From assembly GCA_964540515.1 (NCBI GenBank), contig CAZIMS010000002.1, forward strand, positions 124,001-188,000: a stretch of 64,000 bases of DNA. Direction: 5' to 3'. Below, piece after piece: positions 1-9,022 of this stretch. Position numbers and translations under genes: made by a program. Within the stretch, counting starts at the first letter, position 1. Each line of letters begins with the position of its first letter. The notes under the pieces were generated by a model. It was not told where the DNA came from and searched no databases. It worked only from the letters and a program-made list of their open reading frames with translations. Source of the stretch: JAOAGA01 sp964540515 (GTDB taxonomy: Bacteria; CALINM01).

Positions 1-1861
1 TTTTTAAAAAATCTGAGTTAAAAGTAATCTTGATTCCAAGCCATTCATCTATTATTTTTAAATCATTAATATTTTTAAAGTTACCATATAAACTCAAGTT
101 GTATCTCTTTTCTTCATTGACTAAAAAATACCTATCCTGAGCATCTGGTGCAAAGAGATTTATATTAAACTCTAATCCTAATATTTTGTAATCATAAGGA
201 TTTGTTAGCGTAATCTCGGTCTCAATAGTTCTATTAAAGAAAATATATCTTTTAGTTAGGTCTTTTTGTGATAGGAGAAGTTCCTGATTTTCACCATTGA
301 GCATATTTAAGACTTCATATCTATCAATTGCCGAGATGTGAGGGGTAAAATTCATTTCTGAAAATGTTTTGAGATCTATATCTTTAAAAAGATGAACCCT
401 TCCGCTTGCTCTATAATATTTATCGTAAAAAAGCTCATTGTGGAGACCTTCCTCTTTTGTCTTGAAGATGTCGTGGATTGTCTTTGTACCCTCTATATTG
501 TTGTTTGCTTCCAATAGTCTTAGGTGATAGGCTTCTTCTCTTCGAGTTAAGGTGTCAGAAATGTTTATGTCCTTTGGTAGAAAATTTATTGATATCAAAG
601 CCCCTCCATCATTGGGGTCGATTATTGCCGAGAGGCTATCTCTTTTTAAGTAAATCTCATCATTACAATCACAATCAAAATCATACTTTTTTATAATATT
701 ATCAGGGAAAACCTTTTTTTCAGATCTAATTAAGTAGGAGTTTATCTCTCTTCTTAAATGAGGTAGATATAGACCACCAAAGACGCCATGCCAGTAAGCA
801 TCATTACATTGAGATAGAAATAGGTCTAACTTCTCCTCTGCCTTTAGGTTGGCCATCTCTTCTGAGATAAATATCATCTTTTTGTGGATTATCTGACTTT
901 CTTTATATTTTGAAAGAAAATTTCTCCACTGACCACCCTGAAAAAAAGGCTTTATCTCTTCGTAGTAAGATTGGCTTTTAAAAAGATCATAATACTTTTT
1001 GTAGTTAAAAGAGGCTAATGGAGGCAATGCCCACTCGCCTAACTCTGGATAAGAGGTAGTAGGTAAGTAACAAATGCCTTTGGGTGGATTATTTTCATAA
1101 TGTTCTTTTAATGTTACTGTTTCAATATAGGGGGAGTTAGCCAAAAAATCAAAAAATTTATATAACCACTTCTCTCCATAAACCCATTTATGAGTCTCAG
1201 GCCATATACCAAATTTCTCTCCATCATCGGCAAAGATAAGTGTACCAATACCCCTTTCATAAACTTCTTTAAAGTAAAAACTATTCTCTTCAACTGTTTG
1301 GAAGGGTATATAGTACCTTAACTTCTCACTACCAGGATAGATAGCAACCTTTTTGTTTTCAAACTCACTTATATAATATCCATCGAGATCTTTTAGAGAA
1401 AATCCGGATCTTAAGAAGTGATAATCATCTACTATTATATATTTTATATTTGCAAGATTAAAAATTTCTGGAAGGTGGGGCTCCCAAACCCTTTCAGTCA
1501 GCCATGAACCATAAACAGGCTGGTTAAAGGTTTTCTCAAGGAGATTGTTATAAAAAAGAAGCTGTTCTATTGCATCTCTTTTGGGTATTACAGCCAAAAC
1601 TGGTTCTGAAAAACCGCTACTTATAATCTCTATTAACCCCTTATTAACAAGCCTTGATACTTCTTCAATATAAGAAGGTTGGTTATTCTTTAGCCAAAGA
1701 AAGAGGGGGCCTGAGATATGTAAAGTCATTTTTAGGTTGTACTTTTTAAAGACATCTAAGAAAGGTTTGTAAGCTAAGTTGTATGCCTTTTCAAAGACAT
1801 AGTCAAAATTTCCGACAGGCTGATGGATGTGGAATATCATGAGGAACTTTAATTTCTTCAT
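1..1861 (-). CDS. GH57 4-alpha-glucanotransferase/amylase, C-terminus cut by window
   Basis: Reading the minus strand from the ATG at 1861 gives 620 codons without a stop, running off the window edge. The N-terminus has the GH57 signature HIHQPVGNF (residues 11-19). The nucleophile motif WLTERVWEP places Glu123, the same number as the catalytic Glu of the Thermococcus litoralis 4-alpha-glucanotransferase. The general-acid motif FADDGEKFGIWP lies at about 209-220 (Asp211/212). The visible length and the all-beta C-terminal part match the glucanotransferase branch (DUF1925/1926 domains) rather than short amylases. It probably remodels maltodextrin or glycogen in the cytoplasm. There is no signal peptide and no Shine-Dalgarno; a second Met lies at codon 8. 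It is divergent from lon. The family is secure, the exact substrate is not. Confidence 0.9.
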   Translation of the reverse strand, partial: MKKLKFLMIFHIHQPVGNFDYVFEKAYNLAYKPFLDVFKKYNLKMTLHISGPLFLWLKNNQPSYIEEVSRLVNKGLIEIISSGFSEPVLAVIPKRDAIEQLLFYNNLLEKTFNQPVYGSWLTERVWEPHLPEIFNLANIKYIIVDDYHFLRSGFSLKDLDGYYISEFENKKVAIYPGSEKLRYYIPFQTVEENSFYFKEVYERGIGTLIFADDGEKFGIWPETHKWVYGEKWLYKFFDFLANSPYIETVTLKEHYENNPPKGICYLPTTSYPELGEWALPPLASFNYKKYYDLFKSQSYYEEIKPFFQGGQWRNFLSKYKESQIIHKKMIFISEEMANLKAEEKLDLFLSQCNDAYWHGVFGGLYLPHLRREINSYLIRSEKKVFPDNIIKKYDFDCDCNDEIYLKRDSLSAIIDPNDGGALISINFLPKDINISDTLTRREEAYHLRLLEANNNIEGTKTIHDIFKTKEEGLHNELFYDKYYRASGRVHLFKDIDLKTFSEMNFTPHISAIDRYEVLNMLNGENQELLLSQKDLTKRYIFFNRTIETEITLTNPYDYKILGLEFNINLFAPDAQDRYFLVNEEKRYNLSLYGNFKNINDLKIIDEWLGIKITFNSDFLK

Positions 1862-1867
1862 ATTAAT

Positions 1868-1896
1868 TTTATATACTTTCATAAAAAAAAAGTCAA
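1868..1896 (-). promoter_or_regulatory. Sigma-70-type promoter for the GH57 gene
   Basis: On the minus strand TTGACT (1896-1891) is followed by 17 nt and TATAAA (1873-1868). The -10 box ends only 6 nt before the ATG at 1861, so the predicted first transcribed base is about the A of the start codon. That implies a leaderless mRNA unless the Met at codon 8 is the true start. Confidence 0.65.
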
Positions 1897-1916
1897 ATTA
1901 ATCCAATAAATATCAT

Positions 1917-1945
1917 TTGCAAAAGAGACCCTTCTTTGCTATTTT
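1917..1945 (+). promoter_or_regulatory. Candidate promoter for lon
   Basis: TTGCAA (1917-1922), a 17-nt spacer and TATTTT (1940-1945) lie just ahead of the ATG at 1953. Seven bases separate the -10 box from the ATG, again placing the transcription start at or next to the start codon. If this promoter is real, the TTG at 1917 is part of the -35 box and cannot be the start of translation. Confidence 0.5.
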
Positions 1946-1952
1946 AAATATT

Positions 1953-4292
1953 ATGCTTGTTAGATTTGATACATTGCTTGAGAAGATTACTCTTCCCGAA
2001 GAAATCCCTATAATTATAAACAGAGAGTACATTGTGTTGCCAATGGCAATGCAATCTCTTTTTTTTATTGATGAACAGTCAATAAAGGCAATTGAAAGAG
2101 CCTTTATATCTCACAAGGCAGTGGTAATTATACCACCTCTTGAGAGCTATAGGCCTGAGTATTTTCAGGTAGAAGATCTAAATCAGATTGGCTGTGCCTG
2201 CAAAATCAATCAGCTTGTTCACTTACCAGAAGGTGGTATTAAAGTGCTCATGGAGGGGCACTTTAGAGTCAAACCAAAAAAGATAATCTCTCATCATCCT
2301 TTCCCAACAGGTCTTTTTGAAGAAATCGAAGAGGTATATGAAAGAAATATTGTAAATGAGACCCTTCTTCAGAGCGTTATATCATTACTTAAGATAAGCC
2401 AGTCGTTAGGCAAGACCTTTCCTATAGAGATTTTTCCTACAGCGGAAAAGATAAATGATGCAGGAAAGTTAGCAGACTTCATAGCCCTCTCGTTAGGATT
2501 AAATTTTCAACAGCTACTGGAGGTTTTAAATGCCCTTGAGTCATCGGAAAGACTTAAAAAGGTCTTTTTAATACTAAGCACTGAAGTGGAGTTTCTACAG
2601 TTAAGAGGTAAGTTACAGGCAGAAGTAGCAAAGGAGATGGGAAAAACCCAGAGAGATTATTTATTAAGACAACAGATGAAGATTATCCAGAAAGAGTTAG
2701 GAGATGACGATTCATTAGCTCAAGAGATAGCCCAACTAAGAAAGGCTATCTCAGAGGCAAAGATGCCCAAAAAAGTTGAGGAGATATCTCTCAAAGAGCT
2801 ATCAAGGCTTGAAAAAATGAACCCAGCCTCTTCTGAGTTCACGGTTGTTAGAACCTATCTTGATTATCTAATATCAATGCCATGGAGTAAGTCAACTGTT
2901 GATAATCTGGATATAAATAATGCCCAAAAGATACTTGATGAGGACCATTACGATCTGGAAAAGGTTAAGGAAAGAATACTTGAGTTTTTAGCTGTAAAAA
3001 AACTCAAAGGAGATCTTAAGGGATCTATACTTTGCCTTGTTGGCCCACCTGGAGTTGGCAAGACCTCTCTTGGTAAATCCATAGCAAGGGCTTTGGGAAG
3101 AAAATTCATAAGGATGTCCTTAGGTGGTATAAAGGATGAGGCAGAGATTAGAGGTCATAGAAGAACCTATGTAGGTTCTATGCCAGGTAGAATTATCCAA
3201 GAGATAAAAAGGGCTGGTACGAATAATCCAGTATTTATTCTTGATGAGGTAGATAAGATAGGGACTGATTTTAGAGGGGATCCAGCCTCTGCTCTATTAG
3301 AAGTTCTTGACCCTGAACAAAACAATACCTTTTTGGATCATTATTTGGACGTGCCCTTTGATTTAAGTAATGTGCTTTTTATTACCACTGCAAATTTATT
3401 AGATCCAATACCAGCCCCTTTAAGAGATAGAATGGAAGTAATATCTATACCTGGTTATACAGAGGAGGAAAAACTAAAGATTGCTGAGTTACATCTTATA
3501 CCCCGCTTAAAATCTCAAAATGGTTTGGAAAATTATAAGATTGGTTTTACAACAAACGCAATTAAGAAGATTATTAGAGAGTATACTCGTGAGTCAGGAC
3601 TAAGAAACTTATCAAGGGCAATAGAACAGATCTATAGGAAGATAGCCAGAGAGATTACGCAGAGTGATAAAAGGGAGTTTCAGATTACAGATTTTTCTCT
3701 TACTAAGTATTTGGGTCCACCTAAATTTTATTATGAAAAAAGTTTTTATAATAAAGTTTGCGGAGTTGCTATCGGGCTTGCCTGGACAGAGACAGGGGGG
3801 GATATTATTTTTGTTGAATCAACTAAGATGAAAGGCAAGAAAGGCTTGATTCTGACAGGCTACTTAGGTGAAGTTATGAAAGAGTCTGCACAGGCTGCCT
3901 TAAGTTATATTAGAAGTAATGCAGAGAAGTTTAATATAGATGAGAGTGTCTTCTCAAAATTTGATATTCATATACACGTTCCACAGGGAGCTATACCTAA
4001 AGATGGCCCTTCGGCCGGTATAACTATTGCTGTTTCTCTATTGTCTTTACTAACCGATAAGCCTGTTAGAAATGATGTTGCTATGACAGGCGAGATAACT
4101 CTTACAGGTAGAGTTCTTCCCATAGGAGGGATAAAGGAAAAGGCACTGGCTGCAAGGAGGTCTGGCATAAAGAAGGTAATAATTCCAAAAATGAACGAGA
4201 AGGACCTACTGGAGTTACCTAAATATCTTAAAAAAGATGTTAAATTCATTGCCGTAGAGACTTTAGAAGAAGTTATCCCTCATATATTTTAA
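1953..4292 (+). CDS. lon: ATP-dependent protease Lon
   Basis: Cytoplasmic AAA+ serine protease that degrades damaged and regulatory proteins. The domains are complete and in order: an N-terminal LON substrate-binding domain (about 1-200), a coiled-coil linker, AAA with Walker A GPPGVGKTS and Walker B FILDEVDK, and the protease domain with PKDGPSAGI (catalytic Ser about residue 687) and GGIKEKALAA carrying the catalytic Lys. I chose ATG 1953 (779 aa, usual for the family) over the in-frame TTG at 1917, because that TTG falls in a plausible -35 box and adds a poorly conserved N-terminus. No Shine-Dalgarno is visible. The next gene starts 2 nt after the stop, so the two are probably co-transcribed. 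Confidence 0.97.
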   Translation: MLVRFDTLLEKITLPEEIPIIINREYIVLPMAMQSLFFIDEQSIKAIERAFISHKAVVIIPPLESYRPEYFQVEDLNQIGCACKINQLVHLPEGGIKVLMEGHFRVKPKKIISHHPFPTGLFEEIEEVYERNIVNETLLQSVISLLKISQSLGKTFPIEIFPTAEKINDAGKLADFIALSLGLNFQQLLEVLNALESSERLKKVFLILSTEVEFLQLRGKLQAEVAKEMGKTQRDYLLRQQMKIIQKELGDDDSLAQEIAQLRKAISEAKMPKKVEEISLKELSRLEKMNPASSEFTVVRTYLDYLISMPWSKSTVDNLDINNAQKILDEDHYDLEKVKERILEFLAVKKLKGDLKGSILCLVGPPGVGKTSLGKSIARALGRKFIRMSLGGIKDEAEIRGHRRTYVGSMPGRIIQEIKRAGTNNPVFILDEVDKIGTDFRGDPASALLEVLDPEQNNTFLDHYLDVPFDLSNVLFITTANLLDPIPAPLRDRMEVISIPGYTEEEKLKIAELHLIPRLKSQNGLENYKIGFTTNAIKKIIREYTRESGLRNLSRAIEQIYRKIAREITQSDKREFQITDFSLTKYLGPPKFYYEKSFYNKVCGVAIGLAWTETGGDIIFVESTKMKGKKGLILTGYLGEVMKESAQAALSYIRSNAEKFNIDESVFSKFDIHIHVPQGAIPKDGPSAGITIAVSLLSLLTDKPVRNDVAMTGEITLTGRVLPIGGIKEKALAARRSGIKKVIIPKMNEKDLLELPKYLKKDVKFIAVETLEEVIPHIF

Positions 4293-4294
4293 CT

Positions 4295-5083
4295 ATGTTT
4301 AATGCTGTTGCTGAAAATTTACAACCCTTTGATAAACAGGCAAAAGAACTTTTTAATTTAAACAAAAATGCTTTAGTCAATTTCCTTTCGGAGATTGAAA
4401 AAAGGGGAATAAAATACCTTGATTTTAACCCAGGGCCTATAAAAAAAGATAAAGAAAAGATTGTAAAGTTTTTTATTAAAAGTATCGAAGAGCTCTCAAA
4501 CTTAAACATACTTATAGACTCTACAGATTCAGAGCTTATAGAGTTAGCAATAGGCTTTTCAAAGAATAAACCCATAATAAATGGTTTCTCTATGGAAGAA
4601 AAAAAGCTAAAAAATATTCTACCCTTAGCAAAAAAATATGACCTATCTATAGTGGGGTTACTTATGGCCGATGGTTTTATCCCAAGAACCATGGAAGAGA
4701 AAATTTTGATGGCAGAGGAGATGATTAATAGCGCAAAAAATGAAGGAGTTAAAAGTGAACAAATAATAATAGACCCTATTATAGCTCCTTTGGGATGGGA
4801 TGGAGGGTTAGACAGCAACAGGGCAAACTTAGAGTTTTTAAAAGAGGCCAGAAATCTCTTTCAAGGTGTAAAATATATAGTTGGTATTTCTAATCTTACT
4901 ACCAAATCGGCTGGAGGATTAAAAAAGTCCTATTTTCAGAATATATTCATATCAATATTATGGAGTTATAAAATAGATTTTATTTTGCTTGATGCCTTCG
5001 ATAGGGATATTGTAAACACTGTGAGATTTTTGAAATTATTAGAAGGTGGAGGGGTTTTCTCCTTCGCTGAGTTTGTTTCTTAG
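4295..5083 (+). CDS. Pterin-binding (DHPS-fold) protein, methyltetrahydrofolate:corrinoid methyltransferase-like
   Basis: A 262-aa TIM-barrel protein of the DHPS/AcsE/MtrH/MetH-pterin-domain family. Visible family blocks are AENLQ near the N-terminus (where relatives have GENLN), DFNPGP, LIDSTDSE, IIDPIIAP, VGISNLTT and LLDAFDRD, spaced as in methyltetrahydrofolate methyltransferases. Such enzymes move a methyl group from folate to a corrinoid protein, either in the Wood-Ljungdahl pathway or in methionine synthesis. No corrinoid protein or CO-dehydrogenase gene is adjacent, so the partner is unknown. It starts 2 nt after lon and its last 45 nt overlap the convergent gene ending at 5039. The fold is confident, the exact reaction is inferred. 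Confidence 0.72.
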   Translation: MFNAVAENLQPFDKQAKELFNLNKNALVNFLSEIEKRGIKYLDFNPGPIKKDKEKIVKFFIKSIEELSNLNILIDSTDSELIELAIGFSKNKPIINGFSMEEKKLKNILPLAKKYDLSIVGLLMADGFIPRTMEEKILMAEEMINSAKNEGVKSEQIIIDPIIAPLGWDGGLDSNRANLEFLKEARNLFQGVKYIVGISNLTTKSAGGLKKSYFQNIFISILWSYKIDFILLDAFDRDIVNTVRFLKLLEGGGVFSFAEFVS

Positions 5084-5452
5084 ATCCTCTATCTCTCTTT
5101 TTCTTTTAATTTTTAACAACTCTTTTAGATAAAATTTATTAATAAAGTTTTTGCTCTTTAGATAAGCCAGACCGTTTTCCTCAAAATTTTCAATAAGCAA
5201 TCTTTTTTCGCTGGCTAACTTACTCTCATGAACAGCCTTTTTTGATAAAATCTTTGTGAAAATAAGTTTTTCTGGTATCAAAGGTAAAAGATCAGGGGGT
5301 AATAGGCTTTTGTCTAATAATCTTGATGGTATCTCAGAATAAATATGTATCTCGATAAAAAAATACTCTCCAAAATACCTATAGCTTTTGTCGATAAGTT
5401 TCAATTGAAGCCCACTATCTAATATATACTCTTTAATGGTTTTTTCTGACAT
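5039..5452 (-). CDS. Uncharacterised 137-aa cytoplasmic protein
   Basis: I do not recognise this family. The ORF is open further upstream to 5518, but that start would lie inside the preceding CoA-disulfide reductase gene. ATG 5452 sits 4 nt after that gene's stop and gives 137 aa. There is no signal peptide or membrane segment. The N-terminal half is predicted alpha/beta (YFFIEIHIYSEIP) and the C-terminal third is a charged helix rich in Lys, Glu and Arg. It is the last gene of the REC-GGDEF / CoA-disulfide reductase unit, and its 3-prime end overlaps the convergent methyltransferase-like gene by 45 nt. Confidence 0.6.
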   Translation of the reverse strand: MSEKTIKEYILDSGLQLKLIDKSYRYFGEYFFIEIHIYSEIPSRLLDKSLLPPDLLPLIPEKLIFTKILSKKAVHESKLASEKRLLIENFEENGLAYLKSKNFINKFYLKELLKIKRKREIEDLRNKLSEGENPSTF

Positions 5453-5456
5453 AATC

Positions 5457-7073
5457 TTAAGATTTTTTCTTATAAAAGTAGTATCCACCAGAAAGGTTTG
5501 AGACATTTTCGAAACCAAGATTTTTTAAGAACTTAGTTACTATGTAACTTCTATAGCCTGTGGCACAATGGATAATTATCTTCTTGTTTTTGTATGCCTC
5601 CAACTCACTAATACGTTCTCTTATCTCATCTATAGGTATATTAATACTGTTTTCAATAGCTCCAAAGTAGTTTTCTTTTTTTGTTCTAACATCAAGAATT
5701 ATTGAGTTAGGGGTTATAGAATTAACTGAAGAAACCTCTCCTTTTACAATATTATTACCAATCATCCCAGCGACAATTACTGGGTCCTTTGCTGAAGAAA
5801 AAGGAGGTGCATAAGCCAAATCAAGGGATTCCAAATCCTCAAAGGTTAATCCACTGTAAATAGCTGTTGCAAATAAATCTATACGTTTATCAACACCATT
5901 GAAACCTACTACCTGAGCTCCTAATAACTTACCATTTCTATCTCCTAAAACTTTAATATACATTTCCTTTGCATCAGGGTAGTAGGAGGCATGATTCTGG
6001 GAGACAAGGTAATAACAAAGATAGTCAAAACCCTTTTCTTTTAACGTTTTTTCATTATATCCAGTGGTAGCAAAGGTTAGATCTTTAAATTTTGCGATTG
6101 CTGTTCCTAAAATTCCTTTATACTGCTTTTTCTCGCCCCTTGTAACTGCATTATATCCAGCAATTCTCCCCTGCTTGTTTGCAGAGCCAGCTAAGGGTAT
6201 CCAAACTTTAGTTCCATCAAAGCTATAGAAGTTTTCTACAGCGTCTCCAGCAGCATAAATATCTTTATTTGAGGTCTCCATATACTCATTAACCTTAATT
6301 GCATCTCTTATGCCTAACTCAAGACCAGCATCTTTTGCCAAAGTACTATTTGGTCTAACTCCTAAGGATACAAGGGCTATATCAAATTTTATGTGGCTAC
6401 CATTGTCAAAATATGCAATCCCATCATCTATTTTATCAACACCACTACCCTTTATTAGGGTAATCTTAGATTTTTCTAAATATTCCTCAACAATTCTTGC
6501 CATTTCTTTATCAAAAGGGAGTAATATCTGTTCAGCCTTCTCACAGATCGTTACATCCATCCCTAAATTTTTAAAGTTCTCTGCCATCTCAATTCCGATA
6601 AAACCTCCGCCTAATACAAGCGCTCTTTTTGGTTTTTCCGTAGCGATAAAATCTTTAATCAGATCCATATCCTCTAAGGAGTACAGGCTAAAGACATTTC
6701 TATCTTTGAAAGTTGAAGGAAAGATTGGTTGAGCTCCTGTTGCAATTATTAGTTTGTCGTAGTAGTCTTCGTAGATATTTGAAGTAACTAAATCTTTAAC
6801 GACAAGTTTTTTTTCTTCTGGTAGAATTTTTATAACCTCGTTCTTGGTCTTTACATCTACATTAAACCTTCTTTTAAGATAGGAAGGTGTTACAACATGT
6901 AACTCATCTCTATCTTTTATTACTTCACCGATATAATAGGGCATACCACAATTTGCATAGGAAATATATTCATTCTTCTCATATATAGTAATTTCAACAT
7001 CTTCTCTTGTTCGCCTTGCCTTAACAGCAGCAGAAGCGCCGGCTGCAACTCCACCTATTATTAATAGCCTCAT
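5457..7073 (-). CDS. CoA-disulfide reductase / NADH-dependent polysulfide reductase with C-terminal rhodanese domain
   Basis: A 538-aa FAD/NAD(P)H disulfide reductase. The FAD Rossmann motif IGGVAAGASAAVKARR is at residues 6-21, the single redox Cys is Cys42 in YANCGMPYY, and the NAD motif ALVLGGGFIGIEMAE lies mid-protein. A rhodanese domain follows from about residue 450, with active-site Cys503 in HCATGYRS. This CoADR-rhodanese architecture is known from anaerobes and Bacillus, where it reduces CoA disulfide, CoA-persulfide or polysulfide with NAD(P)H. Its ATG overlaps the stop of the REC-GGDEF gene (ATGA), so the two are translationally coupled. A role in sulfur or redox homeostasis is inferred. 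Confidence 0.9.
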   Translation of the reverse strand: MRLLIIGGVAAGASAAVKARRTREDVEITIYEKNEYISYANCGMPYYIGEVIKDRDELHVVTPSYLKRRFNVDVKTKNEVIKILPEEKKLVVKDLVTSNIYEDYYDKLIIATGAQPIFPSTFKDRNVFSLYSLEDMDLIKDFIATEKPKRALVLGGGFIGIEMAENFKNLGMDVTICEKAEQILLPFDKEMARIVEEYLEKSKITLIKGSGVDKIDDGIAYFDNGSHIKFDIALVSLGVRPNSTLAKDAGLELGIRDAIKVNEYMETSNKDIYAAGDAVENFYSFDGTKVWIPLAGSANKQGRIAGYNAVTRGEKKQYKGILGTAIAKFKDLTFATTGYNEKTLKEKGFDYLCYYLVSQNHASYYPDAKEMYIKVLGDRNGKLLGAQVVGFNGVDKRIDLFATAIYSGLTFEDLESLDLAYAPPFSSAKDPVIVAGMIGNNIVKGEVSSVNSITPNSIILDVRTKKENYFGAIENSINIPIDEIRERISELEAYKNKKIIIHCATGYRSYIVTKFLKNLGFENVSNLSGGYYFYKKKS

Positions 7074-8506
7074 TCTGTTCCTCCAAAGACCGTTATCCTG
7101 TTTCTCCCTTTGTTTTTTGACTCATAGAGAGCCATATCTGCTTCGTTAATAAAATCGTCGATATTCTGATTACCTCTATAGGATGTTATCCCGAAACTTA
7201 AAGTTATTTGTTCCTCTACCTTTTCTATTTTTAAGTTATTAAGTATTTTTTTTATCCTTTCTGCTAATATTTTTGCATTTTCTGGGGAGGTTTGAGGTGA
7301 TATTATTAAAAACTCTTCACCACCAAAGCGACCAACAGCATCGACTTTTCTAACAGAGTTTTTTAAAATTGATGATACTTTTTTCAAGACAGCATCTCCT
7401 ATATTATGACCATATTTATCATTTATTTTCTTAAAGTAGTCTATATCTGCCATAATTATGGAAAGATCAAAATGGTATCTTTGACTCTTTTCAAGCTCTA
7501 TTTTCAGTATTTCCATTATCTTTCTTCTATTAAATAACTTTGTAAGTTCGTCAATAGTTGATAAATCAATGACTCTTTGATAAAGTAAACAGTTATTAAT
7601 TACAAGTAAGATATGGTTAATCAAAAATCCTATCTTTTCTAACTCCTTTTCATTTTTTTTATTGTAACAGAAAAATACTCCTCCAGATATAACATGGGAG
7701 GAAAAACCTTTATTCTTATCAAAAGTACTATCAATGAAAGATATCTCCTTATTATCATAAATATCATTGCTTATCTCTTTTCCACCGCAATGTATCTTAT
7801 AGTTTATCGCCTTCACAAGTTCTTTAGGAAAAGTTTCTTCAATGTAATTTTTTAAATCCTCTATGTATGTTCCGTACTCATAATGGCTAAAGATGTAAAC
7901 ATTTAGCCCATCCTCATCCATTAATGTAAAAGATACGCAAAAAAAGTCCATTAGGTTTGATAAAAAATGACTGCACTCTTTTATAATATTATCTATCTCC
8001 TCAACTTTGTAAGAAAGACTTGTAATCTCATTTATAAGGGTAAGTTGAAAAAGTTTTTCGTCAAGGTAATCATTTATAGATGTAAGTATATCTGTTTCGG
8101 TAATCTCTATACTTTTTCTTAGAGGTAAATCAACTTTTGATATCTCAATTTCAATCTCGTCAACAATTTTTTCAAAACTAAGTGTCTTGCTTCTATAAAA
8201 GTCAGCTCCTGTTTCATAACCTCTTAGCTGATCTATGGGTTTATCAAGGGCTGTAAGTATCATCACTGGTATATCTTTGCTTTCTTTTCTAAACTTAAGA
8301 AAACGACATGCCTGGTATCCACTAATTAATGGCATATTTACATCTAAAACTATAAAGTAAGGTTGAAACTTAAAGGCCTTTTTAATAGCCTCGACTCCAT
8401 CTTTAGCCTCAATTACATTAAAACTTCTTTCCGATAACAACTCACTGAGTCTTCTTCTTATCGCAGGGCTATCATCGGCTATCAAAACGCTTTTTTTCGT
8501 ATTCAT
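7070..8506 (-). CDS. Response regulator with REC and GGDEF (diguanylate cyclase) domains
   Basis: A 478-aa cytoplasmic signalling protein. The N-terminal receiver has the acidic pair DD at 11-12 and phospho-acceptor Asp55 in VLDVNMP. A middle region (about 130-300) looks like a divergent GAF-type module. The C-terminal GGDEF domain has an intact active site RFGGEEF (GGEEF at 395-399) and an upstream RxxD inhibitory site (RKVD, five residues before GGEEF), so it should make c-di-GMP and be product-inhibited. No partner kinase is adjacent. TATAAT lies 9 nt before the ATG and no Shine-Dalgarno is visible. It overlaps the reductase gene by 4 nt. Confidence 0.9.
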   Translation of the reverse strand: MNTKKSVLIADDSPAIRRRLSELLSERSFNVIEAKDGVEAIKKAFKFQPYFIVLDVNMPLISGYQACRFLKFRKESKDIPVMILTALDKPIDQLRGYETGADFYRSKTLSFEKIVDEIEIEISKVDLPLRKSIEITETDILTSINDYLDEKLFQLTLINEITSLSYKVEEIDNIIKECSHFLSNLMDFFCVSFTLMDEDGLNVYIFSHYEYGTYIEDLKNYIEETFPKELVKAINYKIHCGGKEISNDIYDNKEISFIDSTFDKNKGFSSHVISGGVFFCYNKKNEKELEKIGFLINHILLVINNCLLYQRVIDLSTIDELTKLFNRRKIMEILKIELEKSQRYHFDLSIIMADIDYFKKINDKYGHNIGDAVLKKVSSILKNSVRKVDAVGRFGGEEFLIISPQTSPENAKILAERIKKILNNLKIEKVEEQITLSFGITSYRGNQNIDDFINEADMALYESKNKGRNRITVFGGTE

Positions 8507-8542
8507 AGGCTATATATTATAATTCAGAAAAATTTTTTAAAA

Positions 8543-9022
8543 TCAAAATATAACATTTTCAAGATTGAGTAAGCTTTTTTTTATTTCCATTCCTTCTTTC
8601 CCCATAAAACCTCTTAAGCTGCCATCGGAACCTATAACTCTATGACAGGGTATAACTATTGGCAAAGGATTTATTCTTAGGGCATTACCAACAGCACGGC
8701 TAAGTTTATAATCTCCTAATGAAGTTGCTATATCCTTATAGGTTCTTGTCTCACCATATCCAATTTCCTTTACTTTTTCATAAACTTTTAATGTAAAATT
8801 TGTTAAGCCTTCCAATAAAAGAGGAAAGTCAAAACTTACTTTATTACCATCAAAATATCTTATCAATAATTTTGAATAGGGGGTTAACTTATCAAAAGAA
8901 AACTCTAATTTTTGTTTATCTACAAAATTTATTGCCTTTAAACCTTGTTTGTTAGAGATAACTTCTAAAGAAAAAAAGAAGGGCGTATCAATTATCTCAA
9001 TAGTTTCTCTTTTATCTTCCAC
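8543..9022 (-). CDS. ogt: Methylated-DNA--protein-cysteine methyltransferase
   Basis: A 159-aa DNA repair protein that removes O6-alkyl groups from guanine in one suicidal transfer. The active-site motif IPCHRVIG contains acceptor Cys126. The helix-turn-helix and arginine-finger region (YGETRTYKDIA...SRAVGNALR) precedes it, as is typical. The start is GTG at 9022 with a clear GGAGG about 6 nt upstream, and it overlaps the end of murJ by 31 nt. Its length matches the single-domain Ogt type without an Ada regulatory domain. Confidence 0.93.
   Translation of the reverse strand: MEDKRETIEIIDTPFFFSLEVISNKQGLKAINFVDKQKLEFSFDKLTPYSKLLIRYFDGNKVSFDFPLLLEGLTNFTLKVYEKVKEIGYGETRTYKDIATSLGDYKLSRAVGNALRINPLPIVIPCHRVIGSDGSLRGFMGKEGMEIKKSLLNLENVIF

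Noticed and set aside
478..696. 72-codon plus-strand ORF opposite the GH57 gene
   Set aside because: It lies fully inside the minus-strand GH57 reading frame, which has catalytic motifs; it has no motif of its own.
4273..4818. 181-codon minus-strand ORF opposite the methyltransferase-like gene
   Set aside because: The plus-strand product has clear family motifs over the same bases; the antisense translation is low-complexity Ser/Phe/Ile typical of a shadow frame.
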